Source: Spirogloea muscicola (lineage: Eukaryota; Streptophyta; Zygnematophyceae; Spirogloeales; Spirogloeaceae). From it: a DNA stretch of 27,375 bases. The stretch covers positions 127,446 to 154,820 of the forward strand of contig WELB01000263.1 in NCBI GenBank assembly GCA_009602725.1, given 5' to 3'. The stretch's first letter is position 1. Every line of letters starts with the position of its first letter. The notes below the pieces were generated by a model. The model did no database searches, was not told the DNA's origin, and worked only from the letters and a program-made list of their open reading frames with translations. Positions 20,439 to 27,375 of this stretch are shown here, piece by piece. Position numbers and translations under genes: made by a program.

Positions 20439-21135
20439 TTCTTTGTGTAACTGATGTTTCCTCGTCAGCAGAAGAGTCTGGAGCTGGGGACTTTGCCATG
20501 ACTCGCAAGAACTGCACAGCTAAATCCTTCTTACTGATCGAGGTCTCTGACTGCTCAATAACTCTGATGAAGCGGTAATAGCATGTAGTATCCTGTCTAC
20601 AACCGAACTTCATTAATTCTTGCTTGTAGACCAGGGTATTGATCGGGAAGTGCTGAGCAAGACGCCTACACATCTTACCCACCGGATCTTCGATCAAATG
20701 CGGACCCGGAGCTATCTCCGCAGGGGTTGCGTCGGCAGGGATAGGTTTGGTCATTGCTAAGACTGACTCTTTCAGCTTTCTAAACACATCACCCGCTTCC
20801 ATAGCCATGGAAGGACTGAGCAAAGTCGTGGAGTCTTTCCGGCTGATAGTGCCACCCTTAATTTCAAAATAAACACACAGTGCATCGTAGTGCTCCCTGA
20901 CCTCAGCCAGGGATGCCCCGCCAGGCCTACCTTGATAACGAGGCCTGTCGCCTTGCGACATGTTGACAATACGTCTTTGGAAGGCAGGGTCTGCTGCGGA
21001 CAGCTCAAGTGTGTCTCTGTTGTAGTGAGTAATAACCTCAATCGTCTCTGCACAACCGTCAGTGACCACCGGGACAGGATCCGATGGATTTATGGCAGAT
21101 ATGATGTCTAGGCTACGACCAGATCTCAAGTCCAT
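20422..21135 (-). CDS. Gag-like protein of a retroelement (minus copy)
   Basis: An open frame of 237 aa begins MDLRSGRSLDIISAINP. Its second half looks like a Gag capsid region: INTLVYKQELMKFGCRQD, CYYRFIRVIEQSETSISKKD, LAVQFLRVMAKS. Identification rests on this pattern plus the aspartic protease that follows on the same strand; no zinc knuckle was found. The C-terminus ends by a stop just before the frame that continues to protease, so Gag and Pro were probably one polyprotein. It is intact over its length and thus younger than the plus copy. Base composition is clearly more AT-rich than the housekeeping genes. Confidence 0.6.
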   Translation of the reverse strand: MDLRSGRSLDIISAINPSDPVPVVTDGCAETIEVITHYNRDTLELSAADPAFQRRIVNMSQGDRPRYQGRPGGASLAEVREHYDALCVYFEIKGGTISRKDSTTLLSPSMAMEAGDVFRKLKESVLAMTKPIPADATPAEIAPGPHLIEDPVGKMCRRLAQHFPINTLVYKQELMKFGCRQDTTCYYRFIRVIEQSETSISKKDLAVQFLRVMAKSPAPDSSADEETSVTQRRLRSS

Positions 21136-21221
21136 GCACGAATGTGATGTGCAAGAGCGCAGCTTGTCACAACTAAGCAGTGGAATCCTACCGTGAGTGT
21201 TGACTCGAGCTCACTCGAGTA

Positions 21222-21840
21222 TTGCCTTGGTTGTCGACTCGGGTTCACTCGGCTCACTTGTCCAATGATGTGTTACTTTCAAGGCTGCACACTGCTCCCA
21301 TTATTAGTGTTAGTAATCTTGGTTGGACCAAAGAGAAATTGAGTACCATGCTTAGGAACAGTATTGGTGCTAATGGTTCTCACACGGTCCAAGTTGCAGC
21401 TGTACCGATACAACCAAATGTGGATCTATTTTGTGCTGGTTCTGTTATACAGATCCGCGGAAGAGAGGCAGAAGCAATCCCCTTCGGCCACTTTCCTATA
21501 CAACACAATGAAAAAACTGACCTTGGAAGGCACCAAGCCGCCGTGCTCATCGACACGGGTGCCCAACCGGTACCCCTGGGTCGTAATATGATCTGTAAAT
21601 TGCACCTACACGCTGGAGATATTGTTCGCAGCAACATGAGAATCAAGACTGCAGCCGGTGGTACTGATAGCATCAAAGGTGTTACCAGGAAACCCACTTT
21701 GCACGACCCTACATGCTAATATACCTTCTGAGAAAACGTCATTGTCTGTTATTTGCTTTATGATCACTTAAGCAGACACTTATGATGTTTGGTTGGGAAC
21801 CAAGTTTCTAGTTCCGCAAGAATTTGGTGTGCTGTTACTC
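21222..21840 (+). pseudogene. aspartic protease region of the retroelement (plus copy)
   Basis: The frame contains VLIDTGAQPVPLGRNMI, then MRIKTAAGGTDSIKGVTRKP, aligning with the minus copy's DTGA and IKTATGGTDTIIGITKEP. After a stop at about 21719 the match resumes in another frame at 21768-21840: ADTYDVWLGTKFLVPQEFG against ADTLLGTDFLVPIGFG. Upstream (21222-21520) the protein differs from the minus copy, so the two are related subfamilies, not simple duplicates. It is broken by stops and frameshifts. Confidence 0.7.
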
Positions 21841-21975
21841 TGAGAGTGCGTGGTATTAACCCGATTGGAAGATTCTGGTACTGACACTGTCGTTACCTCT
21901 TCTCAAGAATCGGTCACGTGCAGGTTTGCAGGCCAATGCTGGCATACCTGATACTAATGAGACAGCCTTATCTGA

Positions 21976-22356
21976 TCAAATTATCTCATACCTTCTGCTA
22001 CAGAGAAAGGGAAAGGGAAAGCACCCGCCGTAATTCACCAGAAGAGAGGCGCTCCAGAAGATCTCCGTGACTACAGTCTGGCTGGCTTTCACAGCCGCTC
22101 TTTTAATATCAGCAGCCGCATTCTAGGTGACTACAGTCCTGGACCCTCTGTGGTGCGCAAATGCTTGACGACAGATGGTTTCGAAGACGATGATTTCGAA
22201 GACTTGCTTGTAGAAGACAACTACAGGCGCTACCAGGCAATGCTGCCAGACTGGAGCCGTACTGCGTCGCTAAGTGACGAAAAATTTCGTGTATTTGAAA
22301 GAAACGAAGGCCAAATGGCCAAGTACAAAGGCAAGCACATCTTAAGACCTACATAA
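21976..22356 (+). pseudogene. retroelement polyprotein segment with an internal 60-bp insertion
   Basis: An open frame runs SNYLIPSATEKGKGKAPAV, QKRGAPEDLRDYS, then GPSVVRKCLTTDGFEDDDF and EDLLVEDNYRRYQAMLP. The same protein is encoded on minus at 22831-23171. The 16-20 residues between LRDYS and GDYSPGPS are absent from that copy and come from the short insertion at 22079-22126. No known domain is recognisable. It lies between the protease and methyltransferase regions of the element. Confidence 0.6.
22067..22138 (+). mobile_element. 48-bp non-LTR tail insertion with 12-bp target-site duplication
   Basis: GTGACTACAGTC occurs at 22067-22078 and again at 22127-22138. Between them are 48 bp that closely match 151-200 in this window, the UTR of non-LTR copy A, including the GGCTG/CAGCC hairpin (22080-22084 and 22092-22096). 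The homologous minus-strand copy at about 23015-23050 has a single ATGACTACGGTC-like site and no insert, so it is a paralogous empty site. Insert plus duplication is 60 bp, which keeps the host frame open. Confidence 0.8.
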
Positions 22357-22367
22357 CCTACAGTAGA

Positions 22368-22394
22368 TTGACCCGCTCAGAAAGCACGGGTCAA
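22368..22394. other. perfect 8-bp stem hairpin
   Basis: TTGACCCG (22368-22375) pairs with CGGGTCAA (22387-22394) around an 11-nt loop. It lies in a 150-bp stretch that the inverted copy at 22.9 kb lacks, bounded on one side by a GTGGAGG-type direct repeat. Its meaning is unknown. Confidence 0.5.
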
Positions 22395-22424
22395 AACATA
22401 AAGGTCGAAGTGGAGGTCTAAGTG

Positions 22425-22775
22425 GAGGCTTGGTCATCCAAGGTATTCGAGACTGCATTGTACGATCCGGGCACCAATGCAGGACAGCCGCAAGATCACT
22501 GAATTTACGAAGGAGTCATCCCATCGATATTTGCCGAGGATGGTCTCACTGTTCTAGAGTTGTTTGGAGGGACTGCAACAGGTCTTGCAGGTCTCCTGCG
22601 GCGTTATAAAATTGCTAAGTACATCTACGTTGACCACGACCCGGAAGCCCGTGAAGCAGCCGCCAATCACATCAACATTTTGAAGGGGAGGTATCAACAT
22701 CTCCTTTCAGCTGCCACGATTGAAGACTGGGATACATTGTTACCTGGCAATATCCAGGATATCCAGATCGACTAG
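22425..22775 (+). pseudogene. retroelement-borne C5-cytosine DNA methyltransferase domain, truncated
   Basis: One frame, interrupted by a TGA at 22500-22502, reads EAWSSKVFETALYDPGTNAG, then IYEGVIPSIFAEDGLTV, LELFGGTATGLAGLLRRY, KYIYVDHDPEAREAAANH, then RYQHLLSAATIEDWDTLLPG and stops at TAG 22773-22775. LELFGGTATGL fits motif I (SAM binding) of C5 cytosine methyltransferases. VDHDPEAR fits the acidic residue of motif II. The segment ends before motif IV with the catalytic Pro-Cys, and no target-recognition domain follows. The EAWSS part is shared with the inverted copy at 22.85 kb, which ties the domain to the gag/protease element. C5 methyltransferase domains have been reported in retrotransposons of some algae and dinoflagellates. 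As it stands it is catalytically dead. Confidence 0.7.
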
Positions 22776-22780
22776 CTGTG

Positions 22781-22831
22781 TTTTTTTCGGCTTTGGCTCT
22801 TAAGATTTTGTCCATTCTTTTTGGGCTGGCC
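22781..22831 (+). mobile_element. non-LTR 3'-tail fragment at a retroelement breakpoint
   Basis: TTGTCCATTCTTTTTGGGCTGGC-like sequence (about 22809-22831) is nearly identical to the tails at 25.52, 26.98 and 27.14 kb. It abuts the end of the methyltransferase fragment on its left and the inverted copy on its right, so the join between the two arms probably arose through a non-LTR insertion. A coding reading (GQPKKNGQNL on minus) also exists, so the exact boundary is uncertain. Confidence 0.5.
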
Positions 22832-23171
22832 TGCATTGGTGCTCGGATCGTACAATGCAGTCTCCAGTACCATGGATGACCAAGCCTCCTTCACTCTGAG
22901 CAACGCAGTACGGCTCCAGTCTGGCAGCAATACCAAGGTAGCGCCTGTAATTGTCTTCTACAAGCAAGTCTTTGGAATCATCGTTTTCGAAACCATCTGT
23001 CGTCAAGCATTTGCGCACCACAGAGGGTCCAGGACCGTAGTCATGGAGATCATCTGGAGCGCCTCTCTTCCGGTGACTGACAACGGGTGCTTTCCCTTTC
23101 CTTTTCCCTTTCTCTGTGGCAGAAGGTAAGAAGATATTTTGGTAAAATAAGGCTGAGCCAGTCTCGCGCAA
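22831..23171 (-). pseudogene. inverted copy of the retroelement polyprotein segment
   Basis: Read on minus: FLPSATEKGKRKGKAPVV, KRGAPDDLHDYGPGPSVV, RKCLTTDGFENDDSKDLL, VEDNYRRY, then after a frame change LPDWSRTALL and EAWSSMVLETALYDPSTNAG. It matches plus-strand 21976-22500 at protein and DNA level but lacks both the 48-bp insertion and the roughly 150-bp stretch with the hairpin at 22368. The two arms form a long imperfect inverted repeat with the methyltransferase fragment in the loop. Confidence 0.75.
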
Positions 23172-23279
23172 CCGGATGCGGAGCTCCCCGGACTAGGCTC
23201 TTTAGCGGAAGTTGCGTCTCATTCCTATGCTCACGCCTTCTTGGCGTGGCCCTGGACGCGCGCACTACGCCTACTGGTG

Positions 23280-23360
23280 CAACAGCGGCGGCGGCGACGG
23301 CAGCGGCGGCGGCAAAGAGGAAGAAGGGCTCGCCCATTGAGGATAGGGGCTGAAAAGGTT
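23280..23360 (-). mobile_element. non-LTR 3'-terminal fragment, minus orientation, with GGC repeats
   Basis: Read on minus, the order is AGCCCCTATCCTCAATGGG, CGAGCCCTTCTTCCTC, then a run of GCC trinucleotides. The same order occurs on plus at 27205-27262. It lies immediately 5' of the long RT copy. The remaining stretch 23172-23279 shows no recognisable feature. Confidence 0.55.
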
Positions 23361-23423
23361 GGCAACATCCAAAGGAAGAGACTGAGCCGAGTGAACTACT
23401 CAGTTTCTGCCGAGTCCACGGGG

Positions 23424-24887
23424 TGCGGGCCTCCCTCGACTTGCACCCGAGTGGGTCGTGCTGGCGATGGACGTCCGCAATGCCTGTAACTGCGTCGACC
23501 GCGCCACTGTCGCCAAGGAGCTCCGTGCGGCCTTCCCCACCCTGCTGCCGCTCTTCCGGCTGGGCTACGGCCAGCCCAGTGATCTCCTATGGCGGCATGG
23601 AGCCAGAGGGGTAGAGGTCCTTCAGTCCTCCACTGGCACTCGTCAGGGGGACCCGCTGGCGGGGTTTTCTACGCGCTGGCCCACGACCGCGCCCTGAAGG
23701 CCACGGCAGATGCTCACCCGGGCGTCCTCATGCCCACGTATGCCGACGACACCACCCTGGTCGGGCAACCAGACGAGGTCTGGGCTGCCTTTGCCACCCT
23801 CGAGGAGCAGCTGAAGGAGATCGGCTTGGACATCCAAGCGTCGAAGTGCAGCGCTTGGTCCCCACAAGGGTTGCCAGCCCTCCTCCGCCTTCCCTCCAGC
23901 TGTCAGACACCAGCCGGGGGCCTCACACTCCTCGGGGCGCTTGCTTCGGGGGTTCCATTGGGCTCACCTGCCTTCGTGGACGAGCAGCTGCGCAGCAAGC
24001 TGCAGGAGCACCTCAAGCCGACGGCCCGCCTCCCTGAGCTGTACGATATGCAGCTAGGGCTCGCCATGCTGACGCGCAGCATTGCCCACCGGCCCCTGTG
24101 CTTGGCTCGAGCCCTTCCCCCCTCCCCGGCGGCGCAGGCCGCCTATGCAACCTTCGATGCACGTATCCTGGCCAGCACAGCGGCCCTGATCCGACACCCG
24201 GCCTTCCTGGAGACGCCGGCTGCAGTGCACCAGGCCTCCCTGACTGTGAGCCGAGGGGGTCTGGGCTGCCGTCCGCTGGCTCGTGCCTGCCAGGCAGCAC
24301 ACCTGGGGAGTTGGGCGCAGGTTGCGGCTTCGGTGGCCCAGCGTTTCATCCGGCATGGGGGTCGCCTCCTGGAGCAGGCGGCTGCGGACGTGGAGACTGG
24401 CACGTTGCCATTCCAGACGGCTCTCCGATCAGCCCGGGATGCGCTGCTTGCGGAGCACCCCGCCCTGGTGCCACGGGCCGTCCCGTTCGCTCTCCTCGCG
24501 CGCACGGCCGATCTCCGGGCCCAAGCTCGCTTCATGGCGGAGGTAGATGCGGCCTCTTTCTCCACGGCGCTGGGGCTTTTGCCTCCGGACAACCTCCGGG
24601 GGCGCGCGCGGCTGATCTCGGTGTCCTCACCAGGGGCGGCTGCTTGGTTGTCTGCTCTGCCGATCCACGACGCGCTTCGGATGCCAGACGATGCATTCCG
24701 TACGGCGGTGCACCGCCTACTCGGCCTCCACCCACCCTGCCTAAGTGGAGTACAGCAATGCGAGTGCGGCGAGCGCAGCCCTGACGCGGCATCTTTGGCG
24801 GCCCATATGCTCCGGTGCGCACAGGGTGGAGAGCGGACCGGCACCCACGACTTGCTACGCAATGCCACGCATGGCATAGTCGTGTAA
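23424..24887 (+). pseudogene. non-LTR retrotransposon reverse transcriptase, frameshifted
   Basis: The frame starts within the RT palm (PEWVVLAMDVRNACNCVDR, motif A Asp at 23470-23472), then STGTRQGDPLAG (motif B). After a one-base shift at about 23667-23673 it continues FYALAHDRALKATADAHPG, PTYADDTTLVG (motif C YADD, 23739-23750), EIGLDIQASKCSAW (motif D) and a long thumb/linker. Near the C-terminus CECGERSPD ... AHMLRC (from 24759) is a CCHC-type knuckle followed by THDLLRNATHGIV and a stop. One missing T in the TTTT run would explain the frame change. Everything N-terminal of RT is absent, so the copy is 5'-truncated. A 432-codon frame survives after the shift, which suggests a fairly recent insertion. 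Confidence 0.88.
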
Positions 24888-25480
24888 CGCTCGAGAATAC
24901 CAGCATCATGCCTCCGACCGCTGGGGCGGATGGCCGCCTCCACACCTGGCGCGCCGATCTCGTCGCCAGCGCGTTCGGCGGGGGACCTCGGCTCATTGCC
25001 GACGGTGTCACGACTGACTCTGTTGATCCAGGAGCGCCAAAGAAAGAGGAGCCGGAAAAAGGACTACACTACAAAGAAGCAAGCGCGGCCAGATTAACTG
25101 GTAGCTGGGAGAGACCAGCGCCAAACGCTTGTCGGAGGAGGCGAGCTACGCAGTCTGCCAAGCGGCAGGCGCCAAGGAACGGAAATACTCAGATCACCCG
25201 GTGGGAGACGAGTTTGTCCCACTCGCTGTCTACGTACACGGAGCCTTTGGCGCAAAATGGCTTGACTGCTTCACCGCCTTGCGCGGCGAGCAGCGGCCCG
25301 CCGCCACGGGCAGCAGGGCGAGCAGCCTGGCTTCAATGTCGCCGGGTCCCTCGCCCAAGTCTTCCGGATGCGCTTGGCCATCTCTTTGCAGCGGTCCCTT
25401 GCCTTCGCGGTCCACTTGCGCGCCTGCTAGCTTTTCAGACTTGCATCTATTGACTAGAGGTTACCGAGAGTCCGCTTGCT
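24888..25480 (+). pseudogene. nuclease-like C-terminal domain of the non-LTR element, broken
   Basis: Past the stop at 24887, pieces in shifting frames continue the protein: LHTWRADLVASAFGGG, PRLIADGVTTDSVDPGAPKK, then EEASYAVCQAAGAKERKYSD, FVPLAVYVHGAFGAKWLDC, and finally SLAQVFRMRLAISLQRSLAF, ending SDLHLLTRGY with the usual stop changed to CGA. The spacing RADL ... LIADxxTT ... KE ... K ... FVPLAV resembles the PD-(D/E)XK nuclease-like domains that follow a CCHC knuckle in several non-LTR clades, but the catalytic residues cannot be fixed from this broken copy. The last part is the block repeated in copies A, C, E, F and G. Confidence 0.55.
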
Positions 25481-25620
25481 GCTGTCTCAGTCCTTAGCAC
25501 TCCGGCTCCTTCAGACCTTGTCCATTACTTAGGCTGGCCTCTCCCAGCCACCAGTTAATCTGGCCGCGCTTGCTCCCTCCAAAACCCTTATGCTTAGTCT
25601 GATAAAGAATTAAATTGTTT
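25481..25620 (+). mobile_element. 3' UTR of the long non-LTR copy
   Basis: It contains GCTTGCTGCTGTCTCAGTCC, CACTCCGGCTCCTTCAGACC and TTGTCCATTAC, then the hairpin GGCTGG (25532-25537) with CCAGCC (25544-25549). The same order recurs at 26.83-26.9 kb. The end is approximate; no poly(A) or target duplication was found here. Confidence 0.6.
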
Positions 25621-26109
25621 GTTGGGGTGGGCCATCTGGCCCATTTGGTCCCCCAGGTCTCAAGGCCAGTGTAGCCTGAGAATCGCTTCTACCGCTACCT
25701 ACCAATTCCCCACCACTGCCTAGCCGTCTCCTCACGGCTCATCGAGGCATACTACGCATTCGACGTGCTTTCGCGAGCTTTCTCGGCGTGTGTTTGAGGG
25801 GCTTCGTGTGATCTGGGTGGCAAGATGGGCACTGCCTCTGCACGCCGTTGATGGAGGAGGCATGCGCATCGGATGGTGCGCAGCACCGAGCCATACCTGG
25901 GCGTATCTTCTTGATCGAAGCGGGTTGGAGATGCCGCACTCGCGACCCCATCTTCTCACCAAATTGAGGAAAGACGCACCCTCGGATAGCCACGTAAGCA
26001 GCCACCTCCGCAACCTTGTCAGCACCGACGCAAATGATCCACCGACGGGATATTGCACGACACCTACCAGCCGCTAATTGACACTTTCGGCTGCTTGGGT
26101 CCTCGCTTC
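25621..26109. other. no gene recognised
   Basis: Open frames on minus (25732-26058 and 25739-26005) include a CPSCHPDH stretch, but neither has a recognisable domain, start context or splice support. The sequence lies between non-LTR fragments and may be older repeat sequence. Confidence 0.45.
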
Positions 26110-26200
26110 ATTTTGCGACGTCGAGTGTCAGCTTGTCTGCAGCGAGCTCAGGCTCATGCGTTGCATCAGAAAGCTGCTCGAGCCTTAGCTGGTGGCACAA
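26110..26200 (+). mobile_element. strongly diverged remnant of the non-LTR C-terminal block
   Basis: In frame: LRRRVSACLQRAQAHALHQK then AARALAGGT. This follows the FRMRLAVSLQRSxAxAxHxRAGRALAAAS pattern of the other copies at about half the positions. Identification is by pattern only. Confidence 0.35.
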
Positions 26201-26244
26201 GAGCTTGTCGATTGCCGTCCAGTACTCGGGCATCAATTAGAGAA

Positions 26245-26334
26245 GTGCGCGCCCATAGAGAAGAGGGGCTGGCAAAGCGAGCCTAAAAAAGAATGGACAA
26301 TGTCCAAAGCCAAAGAAAGAGGAGCCGGAGAAAG
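26245..26334 (-). mobile_element. non-LTR 3'-tail fragment, minus orientation
   Basis: Read on minus: CTCCGGCTCCTCTTTCTTTG, GTCCATTCTTTTTTAGGC, TCGCTTTGCCAGCCCCTC and TTCTCTATGGGC. This is the tail order seen in plus orientation at 26510-26560. It abuts copy E, which runs the opposite way. Confidence 0.55.
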
Positions 26335-26580
26335 GATCAGTTAGCGACCTCTATGTGCTGACTCGTGGTTACTGAGCGAGTCAGCTTAGCAGCAGGTGAT
26401 GTGCATTTGTCATATGTGCTTGCCTTTGTGCTTGGCCACACAGGCCCTCCATTACTTGTTACACCCTCTTTCCCTTCTTTTCTGTTTCTGTTTTGTAGTG
26501 ATTTGTGGTGTAGTCCTTTTACTTTTTTGGGCTGGCTTTGCCAGCCCCTCTTCTCTATGGGCGAGCACTTTCTTCTTTTC
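26335..26580 (+). mobile_element. non-LTR 3' end (copy E) with perfect 3' hairpin
   Basis: It opens with the last residues of the protein, VSDLYVLTRGY, and a TGA at 26373-26375. Its UTR ends with a perfect 8-bp stem, GGGCTGGC (26529-26536) and GCCAGCCC (26540-26547), around TTT, then CTCTATGGGCGAGC. Only 13 or so codons remain, so this is a severely 5'-truncated copy. Confidence 0.65.
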
Positions 26581-26600
26581 AAGAGAAGAAGGGCTCGCCC
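26559..26600. repeat. palindromic tail-to-tail junction
   Basis: GGGCGAGCACTTTCTTCTT (26559-26577) is followed, after four bases, by AGAGAAGAAGGGCTCGCCC on the other arm. The arms are the 3' termini of a plus-oriented copy (E) and of a minus-oriented fragment, meeting end to end and forming a hairpin-capable palindrome. Confidence 0.65.
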
Positions 26601-26604
26601 TCTG

Positions 26605-27240
26605 CAGCAGGGTCGCTAGCGCAGGTGTACCGCATGCGCTTGGCCGTCTCGCTGCAGAGGTCTATGGCCCGCGCGCTGCACCTGCGTGCAGGCAGAGCCC
26701 TCGCTGCTGCCTCTGGCTCTGGCCAGGGGACCCGCTTCCAGGAACCCAGACTCTCTGACCTGAGGCTTCTTAGCAGGGGTTACTGAGTGCTTCGTAGCTG
26801 CTTCGTTTCTTTTTCCGGCTCCTCTTTCTTTGTCCGCTTTGTCCGCTTGCTGCTGTCTCAGTCCCTAGCACTCCGGCTCCTTCAGACCTTGTCCAGTCCT
26901 TGGGTGCTTCGTAACTGCTTCGCTTCTTTTCTGTGCTTGTTGTTCTTCGTACTTCCCCAGGCCCCTTCTCGTCCTTTGTACATTCTTTTCTGGGCTGGCT
27001 TTTTCTTCTTAATCTGTCGGATGTGAGGCTCCTCACTCGTAACTACTAAGTGGTCCATCCTCCCCCGTTCTGCCATAGCCTCTTCAGGCCCCGCAGTCGC
27101 TGCTTAGCTCGTAGTTTGGCCCCTTCGAACCTTGTCAATTCTTTTCGGGCTGGCTTCTCACAGCCCTGGCCCCCATTGGGAGAGCCACTTCTTCGCTTTT
27201 ATCCAGCCCCTATCCTCAATGGGCGAGCCCTTCTCTCTCT
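26605..27240 (+). mobile_element. non-LTR 3' end (copy F), intact C-terminal block and UTR
   Basis: In frame: SLAQVYRMRLAVSLQRSMAR, ALHLRAGRALAAASG, LSDLRLLSRGY and TGA at 26784-26786. The UTR includes GTGCTTCGTAGCTGCTTCG and a near-repeat GTGCTTCGTAACTGCTTCG about 115 bp later, CCTTGTCCAGTCC, a GGGCTGGC site near 26990 and a full tail at 27130-27230 with stem GGGCTG (27147-27152) and CAGCCC (27161-27166). The repeated UTR blocks suggest two nested or tandem truncated copies. It is the best preserved C-terminal block in the window. Confidence 0.72.
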
Positions 27241-27244
27241 CTCT

Positions 27245-27375
27245 TGCCGCCGCCGGGACGCCGCCGGGTCGCTCGCACAAGTCTTCCGCATGCGCCTGGC
27301 CGTATCGCTTCAACGCTCCCTTGCCCACGCCGTCCATACGCGCGCAGGCCGTGCTATGGCCGCCGCCTCTGGGTC
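27245..27375 (+). mobile_element. non-LTR 3' end (copy G), continues past the window
   Basis: AAGSLAQVFRMRLAVSLQRS, then LAHAVHTRAGRAMAAASG, open to the last base. It starts directly after the terminal TTCTCTCTCTC of copy F, so two plus-oriented truncated copies stand head to tail. The rest lies outside the window. Confidence 0.7.

Noticed and set aside
21243-23396. 14-bp inverted repeat GTTCACTCGGCTCA / TGAGCCGAGTGAAC flanking the methyltransferase region
   Set aside because: One 14-bp inverted match is expected by chance in a window of this size, and there are no matching duplications outside it.
25732-26058. Minus-strand frame with a CPSCHPDH stretch as a possible zinc-binding protein
   Set aside because: A single CxxC with no further spacing pattern, overlapping two other frames inside repeat-rich DNA.

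Overview
This is nuclear DNA from a eukaryote, most likely a GC-rich green alga. The evidence is: four conserved eukaryotic genes split by many short GT-AG introns, mostly with CAG acceptors; protein matches closest to plant-type versions of their families; GC-rich trinucleotide runs; a 924-base assembly gap; and flanks full of degenerate retroelements. I see no bacterial operon structure, CRISPR array, rRNA or tRNA.

Genic core (about 1.2-17.3 kb). Three genes lie on the minus strand. The first encodes a DUF3228-family protein (8 exons, one of only 16 nt). The second encodes SPB1/FTSJ3, the nucleolar 2'-O-methyltransferase of 60S ribosome assembly (13 exons, 892 aa, fully reconstructed). The third encodes CNOT10, a TPR subunit of the CCR4-NOT deadenylase (about 13-14 exons). 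A fourth gene, on the plus strand, encodes a protein with two RanBP2-type zinc fingers; its 5' part is lost in the gap. It is head-to-head with CNOT10. These are housekeeping RNA and ribosome genes plus one uncharacterised protein; no operon-like link is implied. Telomere-repeat-like AAACCC/GGGTTT motifs lie just upstream of all three minus-strand start codons.

Retroelement territory (1-215, 9.0-9.4 kb and 18-27.4 kb). Two families are present. The first is a gag/aspartic-protease retroelement, found as degenerate copies in both orientations (19.3-23.2 kb). One copy carries, at the end of its coding region, the N-terminal part of a C5-cytosine DNA methyltransferase domain, cut off before the catalytic Pro-Cys motif. 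The second is a non-LTR element with a YADD reverse transcriptase, a CCHC knuckle and a nuclease-like C-terminus. One long frameshifted copy (23.4-25.6 kb) and at least six 5'-truncated copies of its 3' end litter the window, many carrying a GGCTGG/CCAGCC hairpin. A 48-bp stub of this family sits inside the other element between 12-bp target-site duplications, and a paralogous empty site is present in the same window.

The most notable observations are the methyltransferase-bearing retroelement and the short, hairpin-tailed non-LTR insertions.
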